Positions 1-8,891 of a stretch of DNA of 64,000 nt are shown in pieces. A program made the position numbers and the translations under genes. This DNA is from Scopulibacillus darangshiensis (lineage in GTDB: Bacteria > Bacillota > Bacilli > Bacillales > Sporolactobacillaceae), in NCBI RefSeq assembly GCF_004341035.1, contig NZ_SLXK01000018.1:1-64000 (forward strand). Reading direction: 5' to 3'. The number at the start of each line of letters is the position of its first letter. The first letter of the stretch is position 1. The notes under the pieces were generated by a model. It was not told the origin of the DNA. It worked only from the letters and a program-made list of their open reading frames with translations, and ran no database searches.

Positions 1-363
1 CTGTCCCTCCAGAAGCTTAATTCGCGCATTCTGCCTCTCAATTACTTCGGAAGGCGTAAGCTCCCGTTTTAAGGTTCTGCCAGATGAAGTTTTCCGCGAG
101 TCTGTAAGCCCGATCAACCCATTCGTTTCATAAGCTTTCTTCCACCTACAAGCTGATTGTTCAATTCTCTTTATCCCTATTACGTCCACATCAAAGCCGT
201 TCTCCATAAAAATTTGACGAGGTCGTTTACCAGCTAGATATTCATCCATAAATCTATTTTTATAGGCATCAGTATAGGTAATCGATTTCTCACTGACACG
301 TTGTACATTTGGATTTTTTTGAAGTGCTTTTATCTCTTTAGCTGAAAATGTTATTTTACTCAT
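1..363 (-). CDS. IS3-family transposase OrfA-like HTH protein (partial)
   Basis: Reads leftward from an ATG at 363-361 preceded by a GGAGA ribosome site and runs off the window edge, so only the N-terminal 121 residues are visible. The protein opens MSKITFSAKEIKALQKNP and later has SGRTLKRELTPSEVIERQNA. I recognise this as the helix-turn-helix, leucine-zipper-like first ORF of an IS3-group element in Bacillales. OrfA binds the element ends and is normally joined to the DDE integrase OrfB by frameshifting. OrfB would lie left of base 1 and cannot be checked, so I cannot say whether the element is intact. Confidence 0.8.
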   Translation of the reverse strand, partial: MSKITFSAKEIKALQKNPNVQRVSEKSITYTDAYKNRFMDEYLAGKRPRQIFMENGFDVDVIGIKRIEQSACRWKKAYETNGLIGLTDSRKTSSGRTLKRELTPSEVIERQNARIKLLEGQ

Positions 364-409
364 GTTGTCTCCTAATCCCCATATAGTGAAATTTAAGTAT
401 ATAAAAAAA

Positions 410-455
410 TACCTGTAGATAAAACACTCTTTTTCAAGTGTCCTAACTACAGGTA
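410..455. repeat. IS-end inverted repeat/hairpin
   Basis: Perfect 9-bp arms enclose an inner ACACT/AGTGT stem. It sits 28 bp beyond the dipeptidase stop codon and may also terminate that transcript, although no long T-run follows on the minus strand. Confidence 0.6.
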
Positions 456-482
456 CCATTTTATTTCTGGCCGCTCTTTTTA

Positions 483-1853
483 TTATAACTTTTTATCAAG
501 TTCATAAAGAAAATCAATTAAAGCTTCCATGCCTTTATCAAAGTTTTCAAGATGGAAATGCTCGTTTGGCGCATGGAAGTTTTCTTCATTTAAACCAAAT
601 CCCATCAGGACGGCAGGAAGACCGAGCTTGGTATTAAAGGTTTCTACAATCGGGACGGAGCCGCCCATTCTGGAATAGGTGGGGGCTACACCGTAAGCCT
701 CCTTAAGAGCGATACCTGCTGCTTCGATTGCCGGATGGTCATACGGCGTGATAAAAGGTTTGGCCTGATCAAAAAGTGTTGTTTCTGCCGTGACACCGAC
801 AGGCAGGTGTTCAGCGATATGCTTTTGCAATAACTCTGCAATCTCATCAGGTTTTTGGTCCGGGACTATGCGGCAAGAAATCTTAGCGTGGGCGAGTGAT
901 GGAATGACGGTCTTAATGCCTTCACCTTGGAACCCTCCGTAAATGCCATTGATTTCTAGCGTTGGCCTGCCCCAAATCCTTGCGATTGTGGAAAAGCCTT
1001 CTTCACCATAAAGCTCCTTGACGCCAACCTGCTTTTTCATTTTGTCATCATGTGATAATGACTCGTAAGTCGCAATTTCTTCCTTAGTCAAAGGACGGAC
1101 GTTGTCATAAAAACCGTCTACAGTCACTTGCCCATTGTTATTATGCATGGTGCCAAGCAATTCCACCAATGCATGAATGGTATTCTGAACAGCACCGCCG
1201 TATAATCCTGAATGTAAGTCACCCTTAGGTCCTTTTAAATCGATTTGCAAGCCGCATAATCCCCGAAGTCCGTAACATACAGATGGCATGCCCCTTTCAA
1301 CCATTGTTGTATCTGAGACGAGCAGGACGTCCGCTTTGAGCAGGTCATGATGGTCATCAACAAAAGGGTCAAGGCTCGGGCTGCCGATTTCTTCCTCGCC
1401 TTCAATGCAAAATTTCACATTAACAGGCAGTTCTCCCTTAGTTTTTAAAATCGCTTCAATTACTTTAATATGCATGAAAACTTGTCCCTTGTCATCACTA
1501 GCACCGCGGGCAAAAATTTTGTCATCGCGAATATCAGGCTCGAAAGGAGGAGTTTCCCAAAGCTCAATCGGATCGACAGGCTGTACGTCATAGTGGCCAT
1601 AGATTAAAACGGTCGGTTTGCCATCCGCTTTTAGCCAGTCACCATATACAACAGGGTGCTTTTCCGTTTCCATCACTTTCACATGCTCTAATCCGGCTGC
1701 TTTTAACTCATCGGCAACCCAGTCAGCTGTTTTCTTGACATCGTCCTTATGCTCTGACAGGGAGCTGATGCTTTCTAGAGATAAAAAGTTTTTTAGTTGA
1801 TTTAATTGTGGTTCACGATGCGCCTTTAAATACTGCTTAATATCCTCATTCAT
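483..1853 (-). CDS. M20-family dipeptidase
   Basis: A 456-residue cytosolic metallopeptidase of the M20/carnosinase-like family, expected to cleave dipeptides with two zinc ions. Visible motifs are GHYDVQP near 86-92 (metal His87), ASDDKGQ near 118-124 (bridging Asp120) and EGEEEIGS near 151-158 (general-base Glu), with a C-terminal NEHFH region supplying the last ligand. Length is normal for the family. The ATG is preceded by TAGGAGTTG. It lies 14 bp downstream of the DedA gene and is probably co-transcribed with it. Substrate specificity cannot be read from sequence. Confidence 0.9.
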   Translation of the reverse strand: MNEDIKQYLKAHREPQLNQLKNFLSLESISSLSEHKDDVKKTADWVADELKAAGLEHVKVMETEKHPVVYGDWLKADGKPTVLIYGHYDVQPVDPIELWETPPFEPDIRDDKIFARGASDDKGQVFMHIKVIEAILKTKGELPVNVKFCIEGEEEIGSPSLDPFVDDHHDLLKADVLLVSDTTMVERGMPSVCYGLRGLCGLQIDLKGPKGDLHSGLYGGAVQNTIHALVELLGTMHNNNGQVTVDGFYDNVRPLTKEEIATYESLSHDDKMKKQVGVKELYGEEGFSTIARIWGRPTLEINGIYGGFQGEGIKTVIPSLAHAKISCRIVPDQKPDEIAELLQKHIAEHLPVGVTAETTLFDQAKPFITPYDHPAIEAAGIALKEAYGVAPTYSRMGGSVPIVETFNTKLGLPAVLMGFGLNEENFHAPNEHFHLENFDKGMEALIDFLYELDKKL

Positions 1854-1867
1854 TTTTTTAACAACTC

Positions 1868-2464
1868 CTATGGTCTGTACTTCCGACCTTTCATTTTGAA
1901 AATAACGATTAACGCAAATAAGACAATGATAGCGATGGCAATCGTGTCAATATAAGGCGCGGTTAACTGTTTGATTTGATCCCAATTCTGACCAAGCTGC
2001 TCCCCCAAGTAAATAAAAAGAATCGTCCATGGGATGGTGGCTAGGACAGTGTAAAAGAGGAAGCGCCCCAAATGCATTTTGGCTATGCCGGCCGGAATGG
2101 ACACAGCCTGTCTAATGACCGGGATGAATCGGGCAAAAAAGACAACGCCTGCACCATATTTATCAAACCATTTTTCGGCAACATCTAGATGCTTATTATG
2201 TATTAACAGGTATTTGCCGTATTTGTTAAGAAAGGGCCGTCCCCCATAATACCCGATCCAATAGAGAATAAGCTGGGCAATCATGATGCCGATTGTCCCG
2301 GCTACGACTGTTAAGGGGAAATTAAGATGCCCCTCCGACACCATAAATCCGCCATAGGCGAGGACGAGTTCACTTGGGATGATTTCAATCGCAAGCGCCA
2401 GGGCTACCCCAAAATAGCCCATGCTTATAATAAAATTCAAAAGATCCATAATGATGTTTGTCAT
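1868..2464 (-). CDS. DedA-family membrane protein
   Basis: A 198-residue polytopic inner-membrane protein with the DedA/SNARE-associated (VTT) signature: an early acidic EIIPSE segment, a glycine-rich re-entrant region (YYGGRPFLNKYGK) and the hallmark FARFIPVIRQ around residue 110. Members are implicated in lipid-carrier (undecaprenyl phosphate) or phospholipid flipping and in membrane potential maintenance. It is the first gene of the minus-strand pair with the M20 dipeptidase. Its own ribosome site is weak (AGGTTGTT), so the start is likely but not certain. Confidence 0.85.
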   Translation of the reverse strand: MTNIIMDLLNFIISMGYFGVALALAIEIIPSELVLAYGGFMVSEGHLNFPLTVVAGTIGIMIAQLILYWIGYYGGRPFLNKYGKYLLIHNKHLDVAEKWFDKYGAGVVFFARFIPVIRQAVSIPAGIAKMHLGRFLFYTVLATIPWTILFIYLGEQLGQNWDQIKQLTAPYIDTIAIAIIVLFALIVIFKMKGRKYRP

Positions 2465-2576
2465 ATTTTTAACAACCTATCTATGATTAATTCATGTTTC
2501 TATTATAACGAAACTTGTCTGTACTATAAATATGCATATAAATGAAATAACATGATTAATGAATGAGTTAAAGATG

Positions 2577-2606
2577 TTGACACAATTGCTGTAAATTGAT
2601 TATAAT
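2577..2606 (+). promoter_or_regulatory. Sigma-A-type promoter for the CoA-transferase operon
   Basis: TTGACA at 2577-2582 and TATAAT at 2601-2606 with an 18-bp spacer, both consensus matches. The predicted start near 2613 leaves a leader of about 138 nt before the CaiB start codon. Confidence 0.7.
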
Positions 2607-2679
2607 ATTATAAAAATAGTGATAATAACACTGAAAGTTTTGGACGCGGTGACACACCAGCATCGCACCCCAGAAATCG

Positions 2680-2733
2680 ACGCCAGTGACTAGCATGCTA
2701 TAAGTGTGCCTGTTTCTGGCGTTTTAATTTTTT
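2680..2733 (+). promoter_or_regulatory. Leader hairpin with U-run (possible attenuator)
   Basis: ACGCCAG (2680-2686) pairs with CTGGCGT (2716-2722) and is followed at once by TTTTAATTTTTT. An overlapping CAGAAA/TTTCTG pair (2671-2676 and 2713-2718) offers an alternative fold. It sits just before the ribosome site at 2736, as a leader terminator would. What would control it is unknown. Confidence 0.4.
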
Positions 2734-2750
2734 CGAAGGAGGTGGCGGCT

Positions 2751-3941
2751 TTGACGAATGGTCCTTTATCAGGTATTCGAGTGCTTGATCTATCAAGGGT
2801 CTTGGCGGGGCCTTATTGCACAATGATCCTTGGTGACCTGGGTGCTGAGATCATAAAGGTAGAAGCACCAGGCGGCAGTGATGATACAAGGGCATGGGGG
2901 CCTCCTTATCTAAATGGTGAAAGCGCTTACTACATGTGCGCTAATCGCAATAAGAAGGCATTGACACTCAATTTAAAGTCAGATGAAGGAAAAGAGGTTC
3001 TGAAAAGGCTCATCGCTTCAAGTGACGTGCTGATCCATAATTTTAAAACCGGGACAATGGAAAAGTGGGGATTGGATTACACCGTTTTGTCAGAAATCAA
3101 TCCAAGACTTGTATATTGCCAGATTACAGGATTCGGCCAAACCGGGCCATTAAGCGAACTGCCCGGGTATGATTTCGCTATTCAGGCTATGAGCGGGTTT
3201 ATGAGTATTACAGGCTCTGAATCCTCTGGTCCGATGAAGGTCGGGGTTGCAATTACCGATATCCTTACCGGCCTTTACGCTAACATTGGCATTCAAGCAG
3301 CACTGCTGGAAAGAGAATCTTCAGGTGCCGGCCAGGCTATTGATATCTCCTTATACGATTCAGCAGTCAGTGCGCTCATTAACGTTGCAAGCAATTACTT
3401 GGTTTCTGGAAAGGTGCCGAGTCCGCTTGGAAATTATCATCCCAATATCGTTCCCTACCAAACATTTAAGACAGGGGACGGTGAGATGGTTGTTGCGGTG
3501 GGGAATGACCGGCAGTTCCAGTCATTTTGCGATTGTCTAGGGAAATCTGAATTATCTTCGGATTCCCGTTTCGAAACAAATTCCGATCGGCTTTCACATC
3601 GCGATGAACTTGAAGAAGAGGTTCATAAACAATTGAAAACGCAATCAACGGACAATTGGATCAAGGTCTTTCGCGAAAGACAGATTCCTTGCGGCCCAAT
3701 CCAAACGATAGACCAAGTTCTTCAAGATCCGCATGTGTTGGCAAGGGACATGATTGTTAATTTGAGGCATTCAAGCGGTGAGGATATCCAACTTGTCGGC
3801 AGTCCGCTCAAGCTTTCCCGGACAGAAGTAAAATATGACACACCACCGCCGTTAGTTGGTGAGCACACAGAGGAGTTATTATCGGCTTGTGGCTTTACTA
3901 ATGAAGAAATTCAAATACTTGCAGACCATCACATTATATAA
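2751..3941 (+). CDS. CaiB/BaiF family (class III) CoA-transferase
   Basis: A 396-residue cytosolic enzyme moving CoA between carboxylic acids through an aspartyl-CoA thioester. The family pattern is present: GIRVLDLSRVLAGP at the N-terminus, a GFGQTGP turn near 127-133, and KVGVAITD whose Asp170 matches the catalytic Asp of formyl-CoA transferase. I chose TTG at 2751 because AAGGAGGTGG lies six bases upstream; an in-frame GTG at 2706 lies inside the leader hairpin. It is followed after 24 bp by a glutaryl-CoA-dehydrogenase-like gene. Since mammalian SUGCT, a CaiB-family enzyme, transfers CoA from succinyl-CoA to glutarate, glutarate is a reasonable inferred substrate. Confidence 0.88.
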   Translation: MTNGPLSGIRVLDLSRVLAGPYCTMILGDLGAEIIKVEAPGGSDDTRAWGPPYLNGESAYYMCANRNKKALTLNLKSDEGKEVLKRLIASSDVLIHNFKTGTMEKWGLDYTVLSEINPRLVYCQITGFGQTGPLSELPGYDFAIQAMSGFMSITGSESSGPMKVGVAITDILTGLYANIGIQAALLERESSGAGQAIDISLYDSAVSALINVASNYLVSGKVPSPLGNYHPNIVPYQTFKTGDGEMVVAVGNDRQFQSFCDCLGKSELSSDSRFETNSDRLSHRDELEEEVHKQLKTQSTDNWIKVFRERQIPCGPIQTIDQVLQDPHVLARDMIVNLRHSSGEDIQLVGSPLKLSRTEVKYDTPPPLVGEHTEELLSACGFTNEEIQILADHHII

Positions 3942-3965
3942 ATGATAAAAGGGAGAGGGATCGAT

Positions 3966-5159
3966 ATGAATTTTGAACTAAGCGAAGAACAAAGCATGCT
4001 GCAAAAAATGGTAAGGCAATTTGTTGATAAAGAAATTATGCCGTACATCGGGGATTGGGATGCTAACGGACACGTTGATGTCGATATTTTCAAAAGGCTA
4101 GCCGACCTTAATTTAATGGGGGTATGCATCCCTGAAGAATATGGCGGCAGCGGCATGGATTATAATGCACTAGCCATAGTATGTGAGGAGCTGGAAAGAG
4201 GCGATACGGCCTTCCGTACCGCTGTATCTGTTCATACCGGCTTGAACAGCATGACATTATTGCAATGGGGAACAGAAGAACAAAAACAGAAATATCTTGT
4301 TCCGCAGGCTAAAGGGGAAAAAATCGCCGCATACGGTTTGACAGAACCCAATGCGGGTTCCGATGTCAAAGAAATACAAACAACGGCGGTCAAAGATGGC
4401 GATGATTATATCCTAAATGGGGAGAAAACCTGGATTTCACTTTGTGATGTCGCCGATCATTTTCTTGTTTTTGCTTATACGGATAAAGAAAAAAAACATA
4501 AAGGCATATCTGCCTTTATCGTAGAGCGGACCATGCCGGGCTTTTCATCCAAGGCTATAAAAGGGAAACTTGGCATTCGTGCCGGCAACACCGGACAAAT
4601 TTTCATGGACAACGTAAGAGTGCCAAAAGAAAATTTGATTGGTGAAGAAGGGGAAGGCTTTAAAATCGCGATGTCAGCACTTGATAACGGCCGTTTCACA
4701 GTTGCAGCAGGTGCTTGCGGTACGATTATGGCATGTCTTGAAGCCTCTCTCGCTTATTGTCATGAGAGGAAAACGTTCGGTAAAGAAATCGGCAAGCATC
4801 AGCTTGTACAGCAAATGCTTGCGAACATGGAGGCAAACCTTGTAATGTCACGGCTTCTGGTATTTAGGGCAGGGGAACAAAAGAATAAAGGAGTCCGCAA
4901 TACCCGGGAAACATCACTCGCCAAATGGCAGTCATGTAATTTTGCTAACGAAGCAGCGAACGATGCTGTACAAATTCACGGGGCATACGGTTACTCTAAT
5001 GAATACCCTGTTGAACGCTATCTTCGAAATTCCAAGGCACCGGTCATCTACGAGGGGACTAGAGAAATCCATACCATTATGCAGGCCGAATATGTTTTGG
5101 GTTACCGTGAAGATAAAGCAATAAGACAAATGCTCCCGGCTTGGAGGAACGAAGAATAG
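3966..5159 (+). CDS. Acyl-CoA dehydrogenase, glutaryl-CoA dehydrogenase-like
   Basis: A 397-residue FAD flavoprotein with the complete acyl-CoA dehydrogenase fold: YGLTEPNAGSD near 123-133, FGKEIGKHQL near 271-280 and the catalytic base Glu363 in YEGT. FRTAVSVH (81-90) aligns with the segment of human glutaryl-CoA dehydrogenase holding Arg94, the residue that binds the distal carboxylate; Arg84 fills that place here, whereas simple fatty-acyl enzymes lack it. Expected reaction: glutaryl-CoA to crotonyl-CoA plus CO2, with electrons to ETF. I chose ATG 3966 because GGGAGAGGG precedes it. It is co-transcribed with the CoA-transferase. Confidence 0.85.
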   Translation: MNFELSEEQSMLQKMVRQFVDKEIMPYIGDWDANGHVDVDIFKRLADLNLMGVCIPEEYGGSGMDYNALAIVCEELERGDTAFRTAVSVHTGLNSMTLLQWGTEEQKQKYLVPQAKGEKIAAYGLTEPNAGSDVKEIQTTAVKDGDDYILNGEKTWISLCDVADHFLVFAYTDKEKKHKGISAFIVERTMPGFSSKAIKGKLGIRAGNTGQIFMDNVRVPKENLIGEEGEGFKIAMSALDNGRFTVAAGACGTIMACLEASLAYCHERKTFGKEIGKHQLVQQMLANMEANLVMSRLLVFRAGEQKNKGVRNTRETSLAKWQSCNFANEAANDAVQIHGAYGYSNEYPVERYLRNSKAPVIYEGTREIHTIMQAEYVLGYREDKAIRQMLPAWRNEE

Positions 5160-5165
5160 ATTTGA

Positions 5166-5195
5166 AAAGGAGACATCAGATCCGGTGTCTCCTTT
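5166..5195. terminator. Bidirectional terminator
   Basis: AAAGGAGACA and TGTCTCCTTT form a 10-bp stem between the convergent dehydrogenase and IclR genes. Confidence 0.75.
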
Positions 5196-5200
5196 AACAT

Positions 5201-5968
5201 TTAATCATTTCGGTAGCCAAGCTGCTGTGAAATTGCCACGGCAGTCCTCTGGGTCTCATCTTGAATAACCTGTCCGCGTTCACCAAAGAACCGGATGGTC
5301 GGGCCGCTAACCGCCAGAGCAGCTGCAACACTACCCGTGTGATCCCGAATTGGATAGGATATGCCAATCGTTTCTGCATCTTGTTCACCTCTGCTTATAG
5401 AATAACCATTATATCTGATGCCCTCCATTTCTTTGGACAACTCATAATGGCTCGTAAGGGAGGAGTGAGGGGTTAACGCTGAAAGGTTAGTTTTCAAAAA
5501 GTAATCATCAATGAAGGCCGCATCTTTAAAAGCGAGAAGGAGCTTGGGCCCTGATCCGACGTGAAGAGCTGACCGCATACCCACTTTGGTGTGAAGCCTC
5601 AGGGCTTGGTTTCCCTCTACCTTTTCAATATAAATCGCCTCATGTCCATCCGCGATGACTAAATGGACATCTTCATTAATCTCATCACATAATTTTTTCA
5701 TATAGGGATAAGCAATCTTTCTGACTTCAAGCTTTTCGCTAACTAGATTGCCAAGCTCGAGCAGCCTCAGTCCCAAGACATAACGGATATCATGATCAGA
5801 GAATTTTTTCTTTATTAAAAAACCTCGTGATTCAAGTGCGGTTACTAGTCTGTAGGCTGTTGGCTTAGGCATGTCCAACTTATTTGAAATGTCAGTAAGG
5901 CTATATTCATGTTTTTCTTGAGTAAAGAGACTTAAAATATCCAGTGCTTTAAGCACGCTCTGATTCAT
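5201..5968 (-). CDS. IclR-family transcriptional regulator
   Basis: A 255-residue regulator with an N-terminal winged helix (SVLKALDILSLF, then MPKPTAYRLVTALESRGF) and a C-terminal GAF-like effector domain (HVGSGPKLLLAF, SRGEQDAETIGISYPI). IclR proteins usually control catabolic genes for carboxylic or aromatic acids next to them. I chose the ATG at 5968 over one 11 codons upstream because AAAGGA sits nine bases before it. It lies among three metabolic transcription units and is the obvious candidate regulator of them; the effector is unknown. Confidence 0.88.
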   Translation of the reverse strand: MNQSVLKALDILSLFTQEKHEYSLTDISNKLDMPKPTAYRLVTALESRGFLIKKKFSDHDIRYVLGLRLLELGNLVSEKLEVRKIAYPYMKKLCDEINEDVHLVIADGHEAIYIEKVEGNQALRLHTKVGMRSALHVGSGPKLLLAFKDAAFIDDYFLKTNLSALTPHSSLTSHYELSKEMEGIRYNGYSISRGEQDAETIGISYPIRDHTGSVAAALAVSGPTIRFFGERGQVIQDETQRTAVAISQQLGYRND

Positions 5969-6008
5969 TATGGCAATCCTTTCTATCAGGCGGTATGCCA
6001 TTTTGTAA

Positions 6009-6037
6009 AAATCTCCTCACCGATGGTGAGGAGATTT
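6009..6037 (-). terminator. Terminator of the dehydrogenase pair
   Basis: AAATCTCCTCACC and GGTGAGGAGATTT form a perfect 13-bp stem with a three-base loop, followed on the minus strand by TTTTACAAAA. It separates the lysine-dehydrogenase-like gene from iclR. Confidence 0.85.
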
Positions 6038-6052
6038 CCGGTTTTGCAGACT

Positions 6053-7237
6053 TTAGCGATGAGCGGAGGCTTCAGGTTGTTCTTCCCCGGCAATCATGGT
6101 TTCTTTAATAATGACACCGCGCTTTTTCATTTCTTCAATATAAAGATCACCAGGCACTATTTTTTCCGGCGGATAGACACCCTTCTTGTTAATGGCGCCG
6201 TTTCCAAGCATTTGAGCACATACGGCGATCGTATAAGCTGTTGATCTGGCCATTGCTGTCACATGGTTTATTTTATCATTAAAAGTGGTCATTTCATATT
6301 CATAAGTTCGCCGTTTGCCATCCTTAATTCCCGACACGCTGACTCTAAGGAGCACGACATCATCTTTTTTACCCAGATCAACAATTGGGTCAAGCACCTT
6401 AAGCAGGACATCGCGAGGTTTAACCTGCAGGCCATTGACATCGACCGTATAGTCCCGTTGAGTCAAACCCAGATCGACGAGCAGCTTGAACTTCTCGGCG
6501 TGGCCTCGGTAGCGTATCGTCTTATATTCGAGATTTTTCAAGTCAGGATAGCTTTGTGACAAGGTGGATGTTCCGCCTGCTGTGTGAAAAGCTTCTAAGG
6601 CACCAAAATGATCAAAGTGGATGGTCTCTACCTCAGATAGAGAAGGGACCGAAAATAATTTGCCATCACGAACAACTATGGATTCATCCGTGTAATGGTC
6701 AAACACACCCTCCATGGAAAAGACGTGGTTATATTCAAACGGCGGTTCCGGCTTGACAGGGATGCCGCCGACCATAATTCTGATGGAATCCGTTTGATCT
6801 AATTTGCTGACACCATATCCTGACAAGATATTAATCATGCCTGGTGCAACGCCTAGATCGGGGATGAGTGTGACTCCCGCGTCTTCAGCCTCTTTCTTGA
6901 GTTCAAGCACCTTATCTGTGGCATGACCAATATGCCCGCCCAAATCACAAGAACAGACGCCGACCTTAATGGCCGTTCTAGCAACGGTTTCATTAAACGT
7001 ATAGAAAAGGGCATTAATAATGACATCAAAGTGTTTCATAAAATCAGCAAGCTTATCTTCATTGGAGGCGTCGATCTGTGCCGCGGAAATTTTTGGACTC
7101 TTTAGCGTCACAACAACATCTTCTGCTTTGGCTAAGTCGACATCAGCGATCACAACCTTTTTGACACCAGAACTTGATACAAGGTCTCTTGCAGCTTCCT
7201 TTCCCATTAATCCTGCACCTAATACCGCAATTTTCAT
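6053..7237 (-). CDS. Saccharopine dehydrogenase family protein, probable lysine 6-dehydrogenase
   Basis: A 394-residue NAD(P)-dependent oxidoreductase. It opens with a Rossmann loop GAGLMG (7-12) followed by an acidic strand end, and has the saccharopine-dehydrogenase core [10 protein letters not shown] and [16 protein letters not shown]. Length and layout match the lysine 6-dehydrogenase described in Geobacillus, which deaminates the epsilon-carbon of L-lysine to allysine/piperideine-6-carboxylate. The saccharopine or carboxynorspermidine enzymes of the same family are alternatives. ATG 7237 is preceded by GGAGGA seven bases away; GTG 7240 is possible. It lies 31 bp after an aldehyde dehydrogenase gene, which fits oxidation of the product to 2-aminoadipate. 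Confidence 0.78.
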   Translation of the reverse strand: MKIAVLGAGLMGKEAARDLVSSSGVKKVVIADVDLAKAEDVVVTLKSPKISAAQIDASNEDKLADFMKHFDVIINALFYTFNETVARTAIKVGVCSCDLGGHIGHATDKVLELKKEAEDAGVTLIPDLGVAPGMINILSGYGVSKLDQTDSIRIMVGGIPVKPEPPFEYNHVFSMEGVFDHYTDESIVVRDGKLFSVPSLSEVETIHFDHFGALEAFHTAGGTSTLSQSYPDLKNLEYKTIRYRGHAEKFKLLVDLGLTQRDYTVDVNGLQVKPRDVLLKVLDPIVDLGKKDDVVLLRVSVSGIKDGKRRTYEYEMTTFNDKINHVTAMARSTAYTIAVCAQMLGNGAINKKGVYPPEKIVPGDLYIEEMKKRGVIIKETMIAGEEQPEASAHR

Positions 7238-7268
7238 CACACATTCCTCCCTTAGCTAGTTGATTTGA

Positions 7269-8765
7269 TTAATTGTTATCGATTTGTGCCCGTTGGAGAT
7301 GTCCGCTATAGTCAACATAGACACTGCGCCATTCAGTAAAGACGTCAAGTGCAGCGACACCTGAATCGCGGTGGCCGTTACCGGTATGCTTTGTGCCCCC
7401 AAACGGCAAGTGAATTTCCGCTCCGGTGGTGCCGGCATTAATGTAGACAATGCCTGTATCCAAGTCACGCATGGCTTTGAACGTCTTATTTGTGTCGTTC
7501 GTAAAGATGGAACTAGACAGGCCGTAATTGACTTCGTTATTAATATCGATCGCCTCTTCAAGGCTTGACACTGAAATAATGGATAGCACTGGACCAAAGA
7601 TCTCTTCTTTGGCGATCCGCATGTCTCTATCGACATCACTGAAAACGGTTGGTTGGAAGTAAAAGCCGTTGCTCAGGTTGCCGTCAGTTGCAGCTTCGCC
7701 GCCGCAAAGAAGGGTCGCGCCTTCATCTTTTCCTATTTTTATATAATGTGAAATTTGCTCAAGTGCTTTCTTGTTGATTACCGGACCGATATCCACCTCT
7801 TCATCAGCACCGTCGCCAATTTTGAGTTCGTCAATCCGTTTTAACAGCAGTGTCTCAAGTTTTTCTTTCACATCTCGATGAACGATTAACCGGCTTGTTG
7901 CTGTACAGCGCTGGCCTGCTGTGCCAAAAGCGCTCCACAGAATCCCATCAACAGCGAGGTTCAGATCGGCATCTTCCATAACGATGATGGCATTCTTGCC
8001 GCCCATTTCTAATGACACACGCTTCAACAATTTGCCGGCACGGCTCGAAATGTCACTCCCAGTTTCTGTCGATCCTGTAAAGGAAACAATATCGATATCA
8101 GGGTGTTCAACGATCGCATTTCCTACTGTGCTCCCTGAACCATACACTAGGTTAATGACACCTTTTGGCAGGCCGGCTTCCTCAAAAATTTTTACGAATT
8201 CATATGCTAGAGCAGGGGTATCTGTCGCAGGCTTCCAAACAACCGTATTTCCCCCGACAAGTGCCGGGAATGACTTCCAGCTGGCAATGGCGATAGGGAA
8301 ATTCCATGGCGTGATTAATCCGGCTACGCCGACTGGAACACGCATGCTCATTGCCTGCTTATTAGGCAGTTCTGATGGAACCGTTTGACCAAACAAACGT
8401 CTGCCTTCACCGCCCATGTAATAAGCCATGTCAATGGCTTCCTGAACTTCACCGCGGGCTTCATCAATCACTTTTCCCATTTCTTTTGTCAATGTTTGTG
8501 CCAGATGTTCTTTTCTTTCCCTGAGCAATTCACCGATACGGAAAAGGTATTCACCCCGTTCAGGAGCTGGGACAAGGCGCCAGGTTTTCTGTGCCATTTT
8601 GGCTGCCTTTACGGCTTCGTCAACATCGGCTTTCGTTGATGACGGAATTGTACCGATCAGCTCGCTATTCGCAGGATTAATATTTTCTGCAAAATCCCCG
8701 CTTTGCGATGCCTTCCATTCACCATTAATGTAATTGAGATACGATGTCTTAGTTGTTGTAACCAT
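7269..8765 (-). CDS. NAD(P)-dependent aldehyde dehydrogenase, probable 2-aminoadipate semialdehyde dehydrogenase
   Basis: A 498-residue aldehyde dehydrogenase with all catalytic residues: Asn155 (TPWNFP), Glu253 (SLEMGGK) and Cys287 in GTAGQRCT. That cysteine context is shared with ALDH7-type aminoadipate semialdehyde dehydrogenases but also with ketoglutarate-semialdehyde enzymes, so the substrate is inferred from context. It is first in a minus-strand pair with the lysine-6-dehydrogenase-like gene. The start has a strong AAAGGAGG site. It might also oxidise glutarate semialdehyde later in the proposed pathway. Confidence 0.85.
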   Translation of the reverse strand: MVTTTKTSYLNYINGEWKASQSGDFAENINPANSELIGTIPSSTKADVDEAVKAAKMAQKTWRLVPAPERGEYLFRIGELLRERKEHLAQTLTKEMGKVIDEARGEVQEAIDMAYYMGGEGRRLFGQTVPSELPNKQAMSMRVPVGVAGLITPWNFPIAIASWKSFPALVGGNTVVWKPATDTPALAYEFVKIFEEAGLPKGVINLVYGSGSTVGNAIVEHPDIDIVSFTGSTETGSDISSRAGKLLKRVSLEMGGKNAIIVMEDADLNLAVDGILWSAFGTAGQRCTATSRLIVHRDVKEKLETLLLKRIDELKIGDGADEEVDIGPVINKKALEQISHYIKIGKDEGATLLCGGEAATDGNLSNGFYFQPTVFSDVDRDMRIAKEEIFGPVLSIISVSSLEEAIDINNEVNYGLSSSIFTNDTNKTFKAMRDLDTGIVYINAGTTGAEIHLPFGGTKHTGNGHRDSGVAALDVFTEWRSVYVDYSGHLQRAQIDNN

Positions 8766-8792
8766 TGTAAAACCTCCTTTAAAAGATATGTA

Positions 8793-8821
8793 ATCGCTTT
8801 CATGGATGCCATGAAAGTGAT
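8793..8821. repeat. Inverted repeat in the aldehyde dehydrogenase leader
   Basis: ATCGCTTTCATGG (8793-8805) and CCATGAAAGTGAT (8809-8821) form 13-base arms with one mismatch, around a three-base centre, in the 5' leader of the minus-strand unit. It could be an operator or an RNA hairpin. Confidence 0.5.
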
Positions 8822-8836
8822 GACTTGTTTCAAGGT

Positions 8837-8854
8837 GTGAAATATGTGTTTCAC
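8837..8854. promoter_or_regulatory. Candidate operator palindrome GTGAAA-N6-TTTCAC
   Basis: A perfect 6-bp dyad overlapping the predicted transcription start of the aldehyde dehydrogenase promoter, with a further TTTCA/TGAAA pair partly overlapping it. The position suits repression by the nearby IclR protein, but binding is inferred only. Confidence 0.35.
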
Positions 8855-8861
8855 TATCCTC

Positions 8862-8891
8862 ATTATATAATTAGGATTCTCAAAGGTTCAA
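8862..8891 (-). promoter_or_regulatory. Sigma-A-type promoter for aldehyde dehydrogenase
   Basis: On the minus strand TTGAAC (8891-8886) and TATAAT (8867-8862) are separated by 18 bp. Confidence 0.55.

Larger units (their letters stand above)
1..458 (-). mobile_element. IS3-family insertion sequence, one end visible
   Basis: OrfA starts about 95 bp inside a 9-bp inverted repeat (TACCTGTAG at 410-418, CTACAGGTA at 447-455), with a nested ACACT/AGTGT pair. A hairpin like this just before orfA is common at the left end of IS3-group elements. The exact terminus and target duplication cannot be fixed because the other end is outside the window. The element abuts the stop codon of the M20 dipeptidase at 483. 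Confidence 0.6.
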
